DNA from: CAVSDF01 sp963726715 | GTDB lineage: Bacteria; Bacteroidota; Rhodothermia; Rhodothermales; BA12 | Assembly (NCBI GenBank): GCA_963726715.1 | Contig: CAVSDF010000010.1 | Span: forward strand, 496,001 to 560,000 | Length of the DNA: 64,000 nt | Reading direction: 5' to 3' | Shown: positions 34,275 through 43,528 of the stretch, in pieces | Position numbering within the stretch: position 1 is the first letter of the stretch | Layout: every line of letters starts with the position of its first letter | Made by a program: the position numbers and the translations under genes | Notes under the pieces: model-generated | What the model was told of the DNA's origin: nothing | Databases searched by the model: none | What the model saw: the letters and a program-made list of their open reading frames with translations, nothing else

Positions 34275-35429
34275 TCAGGCGGCGCGGCGAGCGTCGGAGG
34301 GGGTGGCAGCGGCGCCGAGGGCATCGGCGAGGCGTTCGGCGAGGGCGTCGAGCAGGTCGGCGTGGGGGCCGATGGCGGCGGCGACCTCGATGTGCAGCAT
34401 TCCGAGGTCGAGGCCGCGCCCGCGCATCGCAATGTCGAGTTCGTAGGCGATGTCGAGCGAGTCGCACAGGTAGCCGATGGGCACGATGAGCAGGCTGCGC
34501 ACGCCCGCGGAGGCGAGGGCGGCCATCTCGTCTTCGACGCCCGGCGCGGCCTGGAGGGCGAGGCCCCACGTGCGCCCGAAGGCGACATGCTGCGCGGCGG
34601 GCAGGTCGCCCGCGGTGGCGAGCGGGCGCAGGACGGCGGCGATGGGGGCGCCGTCGGGCACGCCGCTGTCGAAGCGGGCCGCCGGGTGGATGGCGTAGAG
34701 CACGTGGACGCCGCCGCGCGCCTGCGGCGGGAAGCGCTGCATCGCCTCGCACATCCGCTCGCGGATGGCGTCGGCGAGGGCGTCGGCGAGGGGCGGGAGG
34801 GGGACGAGGGCGGCCGCGTCGCCGCCGCTCTCCGTCCACGCCTCGCGCAGCGACGCGGCGACGGCGGTGAGGCCGGGCGGCGCGAACGGAACGACGAGCA
34901 CACGGTCGACGCCGCAGGCCGCGAGGTCGGCGCGGGCGTCGTCGAGCGTGCGGCCGCCGTAGCGGAAGGCGGTCGTCACCTGCCAGACGACGGCGGGGAA
35001 GGTGCGGCGGTTGAGGGTGCGTTCGAGCGCGGCGGCGACGTCGGCGGTGTGCGCGGCCTCGGGCGTCTGCCCGCCGAGCGCCCGCAGTTCGCGGACGAGG
35101 CGGGGGCGCCGCATCCGTCCGAGGGCACGGGCGAGGGTGCGGCGGAGGGGGCCGGGCATCAGCGCGAGCGGCACGCGGCGGCGGTCGGACACCAGACGCG
35201 CCAGGTAGCCCTCGGCCTCGCGCAGCCGCGCCGGTCCGCCGGGGCCGAGCAGGATCACGCCAACCGTCTCACCCGCCGCGACGCCCCCGACGACCTCGGG
35301 AGGCCGTACGTCTGGCGTCTCGCCAGCAGGCACGACACGCGCCGCCGCAGGGGACAGGTTGCTCGGGCTCGCCGGGCTCGCCGGGCGGGGGGCGGCGCCG
35401 TGGGTTTTCAGGCGCAGCGCCACCCGCAT
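34275..35429 (-). CDS. Divergent ferrochelatase-like protein
   Basis: 384 residues from ATG 35429. The ferrochelatase fold is recognisable from VGVILLGPGGPARLREAEGY (the usual LLNLGTP start), VLVVPFAPPGLTAVAASLRE, VHVLYAIHPAARFDSGVPDG (in place of the FSAHG motif, keeping the His), WGLALQAAPGVEDEMAALAS and LLIVPIGYLCDSLDIAYELD (in place of PGFxxDCLETLEEI, keeping a Glu). Classic enzymes insert iron into protoporphyrin or coproporphyrin. The changes around both active-site motifs are large enough that metal or substrate may differ. The first 55 residues are a Pro/Ala-rich extension. No other heme gene is nearby. Confidence 0.68.
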   Translation of the reverse strand: MRVALRLKTHGAAPRPASPASPSNLSPAAARVVPAGETPDVRPPEVVGGVAAGETVGVILLGPGGPARLREAEGYLARLVSDRRRVPLALMPGPLRRTLARALGRMRRPRLVRELRALGGQTPEAAHTADVAAALERTLNRRTFPAVVWQVTTAFRYGGRTLDDARADLAACGVDRVLVVPFAPPGLTAVAASLREAWTESGGDAAALVPLPPLADALADAIRERMCEAMQRFPPQARGGVHVLYAIHPAARFDSGVPDGAPIAAVLRPLATAGDLPAAQHVAFGRTWGLALQAAPGVEDEMAALASAGVRSLLIVPIGYLCDSLDIAYELDIAMRGRGLDLGMLHIEVAAAIGPHADLLDALAERLADALGAAATPSDARRAA

Positions 35430-35750
35430 CACCGCACCCTCTGCGCGTTCGGCGCCGCGCGCGTCGCCACCGGGGCGGTCGGCGTCGGCATCGGAGGAGA
35501 ACGAAGGCGTGAGCGAAGAGCGCAAGGCAGCACGAAAGAGGAAACGACCGTCGAATCGCTGCGCCCACCACGGACCCACCGATGACGCTGCAATCAACGC
35601 ACGGCGCGCGCGCGCGCGGGTGAAGTGTCGGTGCTGCGCGGAGGCTTCACCCACGCCGGGGTGACCGCGGTGACTGCGCCCGTCGCGTTCCGGGGCGTAG
35701 AGACGCATCGGCGATGCGTCCCAGACCGGGCATCGCACCATCCACGGGCG
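35430..35750. other. Intergenic region upstream of the ferrochelatase-like gene
   Basis: About 320 bases. It contains a GC dinucleotide run near 35598-35620 and a GACGCATC-GGC-GATGCGTC palindrome (35702-35720). No gene-like frame or clear promoter is seen. Confidence 0.5.
35702..35720. repeat. GAGACGCATC-type palindrome, copy 1
   Basis: GACGCATC and GATGCGTC flank a three-base loop, preceded by GTAGA. The copy at 44177-44199 is closely related. From memory, GTAGAGACGC..GCGTCTCTAC palindromes are spread through Bacteroidota and Cyanobacteria. Confidence 0.55.
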
Positions 35751-36683
35751 TCATTCCCCCAGATCCTCGCGGTCCGGCGCGTCGGGGGCGGCGCGGCGGG
35801 CGAGGGCGGCGAGGACGGGGGCGATGGAGGCGGACCAGCCCTCCGGCGCGGCGGCGAAGGCGAGGGGGACGCGCTGCGTCGGGTGCTCGATGTCGAGGGC
35901 GAGGGCGTGGAGGGCGATCTCGCCCGGACGCCACGACGTCGCCGCGCCGTGCCGCCGGTCGCCGACGACGGGATGGCCCATCGCCGCCATCTGAACGCGG
36001 ACCTGGTGGCCCCGCCCGGTCTCCAGCGTCACCGCGACGAGCGTCCGCGGACCGTTGCGCCCGGCCGGGAGCGACGCAACGGCGTCCCACGACAGCGTCG
36101 CCTCGCGCGCGCCGGGCGTCTCGGGCCGCACGATGCGCACCGCCTCATCGTCCTTCACCAGCCAGTCGACGCGCCTCCCGCCGCCCGTGATCGTTCCTTC
36201 GACGAGCGCGACATAGCGCTTCGAGACCGCGCGCTCGCGGAACTGCGTCGAAAGCCGCGCCGCCGCCTTGGAGGTCCGCGCGAGCACCATCACGCCCGAG
36301 ACGGGCCGGTCGAGGCGGTGGACGAGGCCGACGTAGACCTCGCCGGGCCGCTCGAAGCGCTCTTTCAGGTAGGCCTTGGCGAGCGTCACGAGGTCGGTGT
36401 CGCCGGTGCGGTCGCCCTGCGAGAGCATTCCGGCGGGCTTGACGACGACGAGGAGATGGTTGTCGATGTAGAGCGGCTCGGGGAACTCCGTCGCGCGGGC
36501 ACCGGCGCGCGGGTCGGCGCGGGGCGTTTGTCGTGCGTCGTCGGTCGTGGGTCGTGGGGCGGGTGCACGTCCTCGACCGCCCGTGTCGCCACGACCACCG
36601 GCGTCGCCGCGCCGGTCGCCCCGTCGTCCGTCGTCGTCCCCGCCCTGCGCCTGTCGAAGCGTTGTCTGTCGTCCGTTTCTCAC
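35751..36683 (-). CDS. RluA-family pseudouridine synthase
   Basis: 310 residues from GTG 36683, whose start overlaps the YjbR-type stop (GTGA). The catalytic motif is VGLVHRLDRPVSGVMVLART with the conserved Asp. Other landmarks are PLYIDNHLLVVVKPAGMLSQ, RYVALVEG, TLETGRGHQVRVQMAAMGHP and VVGDRRHGA. It isomerises uridine in rRNA or tRNA; the exact site is unknown. The first 70 residues (VRNGRQTTLRQAQGGDDDGR onward) are low in complexity and encoded by dispersed repeat sequence, so the true start may be closer to TEFPEPLYIDN. Confidence 0.85.
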   Translation of the reverse strand: MRNGRQTTLRQAQGGDDDGRRGDRRGDAGGRGDTGGRGRAPAPRPTTDDARQTPRADPRAGARATEFPEPLYIDNHLLVVVKPAGMLSQGDRTGDTDLVTLAKAYLKERFERPGEVYVGLVHRLDRPVSGVMVLARTSKAAARLSTQFRERAVSKRYVALVEGTITGGGRRVDWLVKDDEAVRIVRPETPGAREATLSWDAVASLPAGRNGPRTLVAVTLETGRGHQVRVQMAAMGHPVVGDRRHGAATSWRPGEIALHALALDIEHPTQRVPLAFAAAPEGWSASIAPVLAALARRAAPDAPDREDLGE

Positions 36684-37090
36684 AGCGCCTCGCGGAGTTT
36701 GCGCGTCAGGCTCGCGCGGATGAGGGCGTGGCTCTCGCCGATCCACCGGCGCAACTCGTCGGTGCCGACCTCGCCATCGAGAACGACGGTGTTCCAGTGC
36801 GTCTTGTTCAGGTGATAGCCCGGCCCGACGCTCTGGAAGGATTCGCGGCGTTCGGCGCAGGCTTCGGGATCGGCTTTCAGGCTGAGTGCAGGAGGCATCG
36901 CGTCGAGGCTGAGGATGGCGAACATCTTGCCGCCGACGCGGAAAACGAGGTTGTCGGGGCCGAAGGGCTGGTCTTCGGTCGCGGCGTGGGCGTCGAGGCA
37001 GAGCAGACGGGCGGCGTCGTGCGTCATGGCGGCGGCGGCGCCGCGCGTGGCGGCGAAGTCGAGAAGGGCGCGGGAGGTGCCGAAGGGCAT
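36680..37090 (-). CDS. MmcQ/YjbR-family protein
   Basis: 136 residues from ATG 37090. Family landmarks are LCLDAHAATEDQPFGPDNLV, FRVGGKMFAILSLD, LSLKADPEACAERRESF and GPGYHLNKTHWNTVVLDGEV. These small CyaY-like-fold proteins are often annotated as DNA-binding, with little direct evidence. It is the first gene of a coupled pair with the pseudouridine synthase. Confidence 0.88.
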   Translation of the reverse strand: MPFGTSRALLDFAATRGAAAAMTHDAARLLCLDAHAATEDQPFGPDNLVFRVGGKMFAILSLDAMPPALSLKADPEACAERRESFQSVGPGYHLNKTHWNTVVLDGEVGTDELRRWIGESHALIRASLTRKLREAL

Positions 37091-37139
37091 CGGGTGGGTG
37101 TGTGGGTTGTGGGTGGGTGAGTTGGTGAGGGGTTCGGTG
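37091..37139 (-). repeat. C/A-rich leader tract before the YjbR-type gene
   Basis: On the plus strand GTGGGTGTGTGGGTTGTGGG continues as TGGGTGAGTTGGTGAGGGG. The coding side is therefore C/A-rich and directly precedes ATG 37090. A second, opposite tract (CACCAACCCACGACTCACC) follows at 37153-37192. Confidence 0.5.
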
Positions 37140-37185
37140 CCGCGGTTCACGCCCCACCAACCCACGACTCACCGATCCCACAAAC

Positions 37186-38046
37186 TCACTCCCCGGACTT
37201 GAGGTGGCGGGCGAGGAAGGCGGTCGTCTTCTGCCAGCTGTCCTCGGCGGGGGCGGCCTGGTAGTTGTCGCCGGTCGGGTTGGCGAAGGCGTGGCCCGCG
37301 TCGGGGTAGACGACGACCTCGACGGACTTGCCCGCCGCGTTGAGCCGCGACTCGAACGCCCGCACCGTATCGAGCGGGATCGACGAGTCCTGGCCGCCGA
37401 AGAAGCCGAGCACCGGCATCTGCATCGGGCGCATCTGCGCCGCCGTGATGCCGCCGACGTCGCCGTAGTAGACGACCGCCGCGTCGAGTTCGAGCGGCAT
37501 CGCCATCGCCATGTTCGCCGCCACGCCGCCGCCCGCGCACCACCCGAGGATGCCGACGTTCGGCGCGCCGAGGCGCGCGAGCGCCTGGTAGGCCGCGCGC
37601 ACGTTCGCCGCCGTCGCCATCCGGTTCTGCATCATCGCCTGCACGAGGACCATCGCCGAATCGGGCGTCGTGGCGACCTTTCCGCCATAGAGATCGACCG
37701 CGAGCACGCGGTAGCCCTCGCCCGCGTAGCGGTCGGCCATCGCGCGGATCTGGTCGTTGAGGCCCCACCACTCGTGGACGAGGATCAGGCCCGGCAGCGG
37801 GCCGCCGGAGGTGTCGGTCGGGGCGGCGAGGTAGCCGGTCGCGTTTCCGTAGGCGACCGCCGCGCCCGTCACCGGCACGCGCGGCGTCTGGACGGCGGCG
37901 GAGGTCGAGTCGCCGTGGTCGCCCGCGTGCTCGTGCGCGAGGCTGTCGAGTTGCATCTCGCCGGTGCCGGAGCGCTGGCAGGCGGGGAGTGCCACGAGCG
38001 CGGCGGCGGTGAGAACGGCGAGGAGTGGGCGGCGAGACGACGGCAT
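37186..38046 (-). CDS. Dienelactone hydrolase-family lipoprotein
   Basis: 286 residues from ATG 38046. The signal peptide ends in a lipobox (ALVALPAC), so LspA would process it. The alpha/beta-hydrolase triad is visible: the nucleophile Cys in ILGWCAGGGVAANMA, Asp in FFGGQDSSIPLDTV and His in YPDAGHAFANPTGDN. The oxyanion region is ILVHEWWGLNDQIRAMA. Dienelactone hydrolases open lactone rings in aromatic degradation, but many relatives act on other esters. As a periplasmic lipoprotein, its substrate is unknown. Confidence 0.88.
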   Translation of the reverse strand: MPSSRRPLLAVLTAAALVALPACQRSGTGEMQLDSLAHEHAGDHGDSTSAAVQTPRVPVTGAAVAYGNATGYLAAPTDTSGGPLPGLILVHEWWGLNDQIRAMADRYAGEGYRVLAVDLYGGKVATTPDSAMVLVQAMMQNRMATAANVRAAYQALARLGAPNVGILGWCAGGGVAANMAMAMPLELDAAVVYYGDVGGITAAQMRPMQMPVLGFFGGQDSSIPLDTVRAFESRLNAAGKSVEVVVYPDAGHAFANPTGDNYQAAPAEDSWQKTTAFLARHLKSGE

Positions 38047-38180
38047 CGGGCGGAGGGGGAGGTAGAGGATGCCAGACGATACATCACCGGGCAGGCGTCT
38101 GCAACGCTTTGGGGCTGGTCGTGGGTTGTTGGTGGTTGGTCGTTCGGGTATATGAGGATTGGGCATTGAGGATGGCGCCG

Positions 38181-38208
38181 ACCGGTCAGGTCCCCGCACC
38201 GGACCGGT
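38181..38208. repeat. CTGTCAGG-family palindrome, GGTCAGGT variant
   Basis: ACCGGTCAGGT and ACCGGACCGGT face each other across CCCCGC with one mismatch. The loop equals that of the copy at 21529-21556. Confidence 0.6.
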
Positions 38209-38241
38209 CTACACGCACGCCCCCGCCCGCCTGGCCGCGAC

Positions 38242-38268
38242 ACCTGTCCGGTCGAGGACCCGACAGCT
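38242..38268. repeat. CTGTCAGG-family palindrome, degenerate
   Basis: ACCTGTCCGGT and ACCCGACAGCT face each other with two mismatches, 33 bases after the previous copy. C/A-rich sequence (CCACCAACAACCAACCACC) follows at 38302-38325. Confidence 0.45.
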
Positions 38269-38332
38269 GGCCCGCTCCGCGCGTCGCGGCCCCTCCAACC
38301 CCTCCACCAACAACCAACCACCACCTCCACCC

Positions 38333-39280
38333 TCACGACGCCCGCGCGATGGCGACGGGCGGGGCATGTTCGATGAGATCGGTGCCGCAGTACAGGCACG
38401 TCGCGCGGTCGGGCGGGTTGAGGTTGCGGCACGACGAGCACTCGCCCGCCTCCAGGAACGGCGATTCGGCGACGAGCGCCCGCAGCCGACGGTGCGCGAG
38501 GAGCGCGAGGCCGACGAGGGCGGCGAGGCTGACGAGCGGCGAGAGCGGGTAGCGCGTCTGGAAGAGGAGCGCGAAGTTGGCGATGCCGTGCAGCAGCGCC
38601 GCCGCGACCACCGAGGCGGCGAGCACGCTTCGCCCGCCGGGCACGTGGAAGTGCGCCCGCGCGAGGCCGTAGCCCCACACCGCCGCGTAGCCGAGGTGCG
38701 CGGGGACCGGCCAGAGGAACCGCACGAGCAGCACCGACGAGCCGTGCGCCTGCGCGTAGACGAGGTTTTCGGCGGCCGCGAAGCCGAGCGCGACCGTCAT
38801 CGCGTAGAGCATCCCGTCGACCGGCTCGTCGAGCCAGCCGGTGCGGCGCGTCACGACGATGGCGCCGACCGCCTTGGTGATCTCCTCCTGGAAGCCGACG
38901 ACGAGGCAGAAGAGCGCGATCCGCGCGAGCGGCACGTCGCCGACGCGGTCGCTCAGGTCGGCCCGCACGCCGATCACCTGTGCGACGACCTCGTTGGCGA
39001 CGGCGGCGACGAGAAACGCCCCGGCGCCGACGAACGCCGCCACGAGCAGCGCCCGCAGCGACTCCGGCTCGACGCGGTCGTAGCGCCGCAGCACGAACAG
39101 CCAGATGGCGAAGCCGAGGGCGACGGTGCCGAGGGTGGCGAACACGGCGAGCGGTGGACGAGAGGAGGCGGCGGCAGGGCCGGTGGCAGAGCCGAGATCG
39201 GGCGCCTCCTGTTGGTACGCCGGGCGGTGGGGCGTGAACCGTGCCGTCTCTGTAAAATGACGGCGAATGGCCCGCCGCAC
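38333..39280 (-). CDS. PrsW-like intramembrane protease with C-terminal zinc ribbon
   Basis: 315 residues from GTG 39280; the start is uncertain and a GTG at 39286 is equally possible. About eight hydrophobic segments carry the PrsW-type motifs: FCLVVGFQEEITKAVGA (EExxK), GFAAAENLVYA (the E of FExxE), WPVPAHLGYAAVWGYG (His) and AALLHGIANFALLF (His). The C-terminus has a two-CxxC zinc ribbon, CSSCRNLNPPDRATCLYCGT. PrsW proteases cut anti-sigma factors within the membrane in Bacillus; the substrate here is unknown. The ribbon could bind a partner protein. Confidence 0.78.
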   Translation of the reverse strand: MRRAIRRHFTETARFTPHRPAYQQEAPDLGSATGPAAASSRPPLAVFATLGTVALGFAIWLFVLRRYDRVEPESLRALLVAAFVGAGAFLVAAVANEVVAQVIGVRADLSDRVGDVPLARIALFCLVVGFQEEITKAVGAIVVTRRTGWLDEPVDGMLYAMTVALGFAAAENLVYAQAHGSSVLLVRFLWPVPAHLGYAAVWGYGLARAHFHVPGGRSVLAASVVAAALLHGIANFALLFQTRYPLSPLVSLAALVGLALLAHRRLRALVAESPFLEAGECSSCRNLNPPDRATCLYCGTDLIEHAPPVAIARAS

Positions 39281-39552
39281 GAACACCTCCGCCCCGCGCT
39301 CGGTACCGCCGGTCGGTTCGTCGTGGGTCGTTCGTTGTGGATCGCTGCCTGCTGGCCCCGCCTTTCGGCGACGGCTTGCGAGCGTCGAAGCCGCCCCCTT
39401 GATCCGGCGCCCCGCCGCAGGTGGGGTGGGAGGGTGCGGCGGTCTCGTCCACTTTGAAGCGCCCCACACCCTCCGCGCACCGGTACCGCCCGCTCCCCTG
39501 CGACAGGCCGCTCGGCCCGCCTCCCCTTTCCTCACCGCTCCTCCTCCACCCG

Positions 39553-40230
39553 ATGCCGCCCGACGAATCCGCACCCTCCGAACCCGCCCTCGCCATGTCG
39601 GGCGAGTGGAAACGCAAGGGGCTGCACCTCATCGCGCTCGTCGTGCCCGTGTCGATGCTGGCGATGGGACGCATCGGCGCCATCTTCGCGCTCGGCCTCT
39701 TTGCCGTCCTCGCCATCACGGCCGATGTGCTGCGGGCGCTCTGGCCGCCGTTCTCGGCGTTCGTCGGGCAGTTTTTCGGCGGGATGATGAGGCCCGAAGA
39801 GGCGCCGAGCCCTATCGCAGACCACGACGACGACCGGACGCACCCGGTCGTGGTCAACGGGGCGACGTGGGTGCTCGTCTCGGGGTTCGTGCTCGCGGTG
39901 CTCGTGCCCATCGAGATCGGCGCGCTCGTCTTCGCCGCCTTCCTCGTCGCCGACGCCGGGGCGGCGCTCGCGGGGCGGTCGATCGGGCGGCACCACTGGC
40001 CCGGGTCGACGCGGACGCTCGAAGGCTCGGCGGCCTTCACCGTCCTCGCGCTCGCGCTCCTCGTCGGCCTCCCGGCGCTCGTGCCGGGCCTCGACGCGCT
40101 GCGGCTCTGGCAGGCCGCGCTCGTGGCCGTGGCGATGGCGTGGCTCGAAGCGCAGCCCCTCCGCGTCAACGACAATTTGCTCGTGCCCGCCCTCGGCGCC
40201 CTCCTCGTCTGGCACCTCGGCGCGTTCTGA
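39553..40230 (+). CDS. Polyprenol/phytol kinase-like membrane protein (Sec59/VTE5 family)
   Basis: 225 residues. Seven hydrophobic segments carry the family marks: GEWKRKGLHLIALVVPVSML near the start, FLVADAGAALAGRSIGRHHW followed by PGSTRTLEGSAAFTVLALAL, and PLRVNDNLLVPALGALLVW at the end. Members use CTP or ATP to phosphorylate dolichol, phytol or diacylglycerol. The substrate here is unknown; a polyprenol or diacylglycerol is plausible. It is divergent from the PrsW-like gene. Confidence 0.78.
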   Translation: MPPDESAPSEPALAMSGEWKRKGLHLIALVVPVSMLAMGRIGAIFALGLFAVLAITADVLRALWPPFSAFVGQFFGGMMRPEEAPSPIADHDDDRTHPVVVNGATWVLVSGFVLAVLVPIEIGALVFAAFLVADAGAALAGRSIGRHHWPGSTRTLEGSAAFTVLALALLVGLPALVPGLDALRLWQAALVAVAMAWLEAQPLRVNDNLLVPALGALLVWHLGAF

Positions 40231-40399
40231 GCCGACCTCCACGGGAGTCTCCGCGTTGCACACGCACCGCCCTGTCCCGAATGACGGTGCGCCCCGTCGG
40301 CAGGACCGCTCGCACCGTTTCTGCGCCTGCTGACAGCAACGTCCGTATCCCGGCCGATACCGAGGCCGTAGCCTCCTTCCCTCCCCAGCCCGTTCGTTC

Positions 40400-40822
40400 A
40401 TGGCCTACACCGTTACCCTCGATCCGCCCACCGGCCGTGCCCTCGTCCGTTTCACCGGCACCGTGGATGGCGAGGCGCTCGTCACCTCGCTCGTCGCCCT
40501 CTACGGCCACCCCCTGTGGCGGCGCGGCTACGACGCCGTCTGGGACCTCACCGACGTCTCCGAACTCCTCCTCGACGTCGACGACCTGAAGGAACTCGTC
40601 GCGCTCGACACCGACTTCGACGACCTCGCCGGTCCGGGCCGCGATGCGCTCGTGGCGAAGCGCGAGATCGACCTCCTGATGGGCGCCCTGCACGTCGCGC
40701 TCTCGCGCGACTCGCCCCGATCGGTGCGGCTCTTCCACACCGCAGACGAAGCCGCCGCGTGGCTCGACACGCCCGCGCTTTCGGCGCAGAAGACCCCGCC
40801 GCCGCGCGAGGCGGCCGCCTGA
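40400..40822 (+). CDS. STAS/SpoIIAA-like protein
   Basis: 140 residues. The order of beta strands and helices (ALVRFTGTVDGEALVTSLVA, YDAVWDLTDVSELLLDVDDL, LHVALSRDSPRSVRLFHTAD, EAAAWL) fits small STAS/SpoIIAA-like proteins of Bacteroidota. No catalytic motif is seen. The role is unknown, perhaps binding a small molecule or regulator. Confidence 0.6.
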   Translation: MAYTVTLDPPTGRALVRFTGTVDGEALVTSLVALYGHPLWRRGYDAVWDLTDVSELLLDVDDLKELVALDTDFDDLAGPGRDALVAKREIDLLMGALHVALSRDSPRSVRLFHTADEAAAWLDTPALSAQKTPPPREAAA

Positions 40823-40846
40823 GCAACGGCAACGTCCCGCTGCCCA

Positions 40847-40877
40847 CACCTGTCAGGTCTGCCAGACCTGACAGGTG
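40847..40877 (+). terminator. Perfect CTGTCAGG-family hairpin between convergent genes
   Basis: CACCTGTCAGGTCT and AGACCTGACAGGTG pair perfectly (14 bp) across GCC. It lies 25 bases after the STAS-like stop and nine bases before the metalloprotease stop on the other strand, so it could serve as a two-way terminator. Confidence 0.7.
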
Positions 40878-40885
40878 CTCGTCGA

Positions 40886-43446
40886 TCAGCCGTTCGGGTC
40901 GAGGATCCGGGCGACGCGCTCGCGCAGGTCGGCCACGTGCACGCGCGTCGCGGCGTCGGAGGGGCGGGCGCGGCTCAGATCGCTCTGAAGCGCGACGAGG
41001 GCCGCGCGCATCGCCGGGCGCAGGTCGGACGCTTCGACATCGACGGCGGTGATGGAGGCGGCAGGCGCAGTCGGCGGGATGCGGGGGCCCTCTTCGGTGA
41101 GAAGGGCGTTCGCGCGTTCGACGTAGGCGCGCTGCAGGGCGCGGCGCGGGGCGTCGGTGGCGCGTCCGGCGGTGAGGTCGCCGAAGAGGCTCTGCCGCAC
41201 GTCGGCATGGAGGTCGAGGAGCGTGTAGACGGGGGCGCTGCCACCGCCGATGCGCGCGAGCGCTTCGGCCTCCACCATCCGCTGCATCCGCCCGGCGTCG
41301 AGGAGGGCGCCGAGGACGCCGGTCTGCGCGCCGCGGATGCGTTCGAGGGCACCTGCCGGTTCGAGGCGGCGCAGGATCGACGCGTCCATCAGCCATGTCG
41401 GCGTGGCGAAGACCTCGCGCCCGAGGAAGGCGACGGCCTCGCGCTGCTTCGCCGCGGTGACCGGCACCCACACCGGCCCGCCCTGCGAGGCGCTCTTCGG
41501 CGTCTCAATCGACCCTCCGACGACGTTCACGACGTGGCGCGCGTACATCGACCAGATGCCGACGAGTTCGCGGTAGACCTCGCCCATGTCGGCGTCGGTG
41601 CCATCGGTGCCGACGGCCCAGCGGGTCAGGTTCGGGAGGACGCGGCGGAGGTTGGCGTAGCCGTAGCCGGTCGCCTTGACGGGGTCGTCGCCGAGGTCTT
41701 CGGTCTGCGCCGACGGGTCGATGCTGCTGCGCTGGGCGCCGTAGCGGTAGACGGGGTCGCCCGCGTGGGCCATGATCCACGCATCGAGGGTCGGGCGTTC
41801 GGCGTCGGGCGTCGCCGCGCCGGGGATCGGGCGGTAGCCCCACATGATCGAATACGTGTCGTACGGACCCATCTGGCGCACGAAGCGCACCGGCCCGTCG
41901 CCGGGCTGCGCGACGTAGTTCTGGCGCGTGTAGTCCATGATCGTCGGCGCGAGGCCCATCCGGCGCGTGAAGGCGACCGAGCGGAGCGAGTCGACGGGGT
42001 AGGCCGACGAGGCGCCCATGTTGTGCGGCAGGCCGAGCGCGTGGCCGATCTCGTGGCCGATGACGCGGCGCATCATCTCGCCGATGACCGGCGTCGGCAG
42101 GTCGAGCGTGCGGGCCTCGGGGTTGGCGGCGGCGGTCTCGATGAGGAAGCGGTTGCGGTACGAGCGCAGGTGGTTGTGGTACCAGATGATGTCCGACTCG
42201 ATGATCTCGCCCGAGCGCGGGTCGGCGACGGACGGCCCGACGGCGTTGCGCGTCGTGCTCGCCACGTAGCGGACGACGTTGTAGCGCGCGTCCTCGGGGC
42301 TGAACTCGGGGTCCTCGGCGGGCGTCGGCGCGTCGCGGGCGATGATGGCGTTTTTGAAGCCGGCGGCGGCGAAGGCGTCGTTCCAGTCCTCGATGCCCTG
42401 CCGGAAGTACGGGCGGTACTCGGCGGGGGTCGCGGGGTCGAGGTAGTAGACGATGGGCGTGACCGGCTCGACGAGTTCGCCGCGCGCGTGCGCCGCCGGG
42501 TCTTTCGGCTCGAGGCGCCACCGCTGGATGTAGCGCCGCGTGACGGCGGCGCGCTCGGGGCGCCCGAAGTCGATCTGCTCGGTCGAGAAGTAGCCGACGC
42601 GCGGATCGGAGAGCCGCGCCTGCATCGGCGTCTTCGGAAGCAGCACGAACGACTGGTTCATCTCGAGCGAGATCGTGCCCGTCTGCGACTGCGACGGCGG
42701 GTTGCCGGCCTCGTAGGTGAGCACGTGGCGCACCTCGACGTTCTTGGGGAAGCTGCGCGCCGTCTCCAGGTACGTCCGCGCCGGGTCGAGGCGCCGCACC
42801 TGCGCCGACGTGCGGATCGACTGCGGCAGGCCGGAGAGCGCGGGCACGTCCTGCGCGAACAGGTCGGTCACGTCGATGACGAGGGCGGCGGAGTCGGGCG
42901 CGACGGCGGCGATGGGGAAGGCGCGGAGGCACCGGCTCGAACGTGTTCGCGCGCACCGACGCGGCGATGGGCAGGCTGTCGGCGGCGACGCTCGAATACG
43001 AGAGCGTGCGCAGGAGCAGCTGCTGGCGCTGCCGCTCGAAGCGGATGACCTGCTCGTTCGTCGAGGAGCCCGCGTTGAGGAACGGGCTGAGGTTCTCCGG
43101 CGCGCCCGCGATGCGCGAGACGAGCAGGAGATCGCGCCCGAGGAGGCTGTCGGGCACCTCGAAGTACAGCTTCTCGCCGACCGTGTGGACGGTAAAGAGG
43201 CCGCCGTCGCTGACCGCCTCCGCCGTGATGACCTCGCGGTACGGCTTCGGCCCCGTCCGCGCCGCCGGTGTGGCCGGAGCGCGCGCCGGGCGCCGCTGCG
43301 GAAGGCGCCGACGCAGCAGGCGTCGCCGGAGCGGCGGCAGGCGGCGCAGGCGCGGGGCGGACGGTCGTGCAGGCGCCGAGCGCGAGCGACGCAGCGGCAA
43401 GGGCGGTGAGCGCCGGGCGGGACGGCAGCAGCATCGGTCGGGACAT
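40886..43446 (-). CDS. Zinc metalloprotease lipoprotein (DUF5117/DUF4953 type), frameshifted
   Basis: The start is ATG 43446 (MSRPMLLPSRPALTALAAAS) with a lipobox SLALGAC. After a Pro/Ala linker the DUF5117-like part reads KPYREVITAEAVSDGGLFTV and VPDSLLGRDLLLVSRIAGAP. The protease part has VIGHEIGHALGLPHNMGASS (HExxHxxGxxH) and APTIMDYTRQNYVAQPGDG (Met-turn). Frame breaks are needed near 43270 and 42925. About 850 residues. These large proteases are typical of Bacteroidota and are presumed to face the periplasm or cell surface; substrates are unknown. Confidence 0.85.
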
Positions 43447-43528
43447 CGGGAGGGGCGCGTTGGGGACAGTCGGTGCCCCAAGAAACGACGCGCCCGCCCC
43501 CATCGCCGCGCCCCATCCGCCAGACCGC

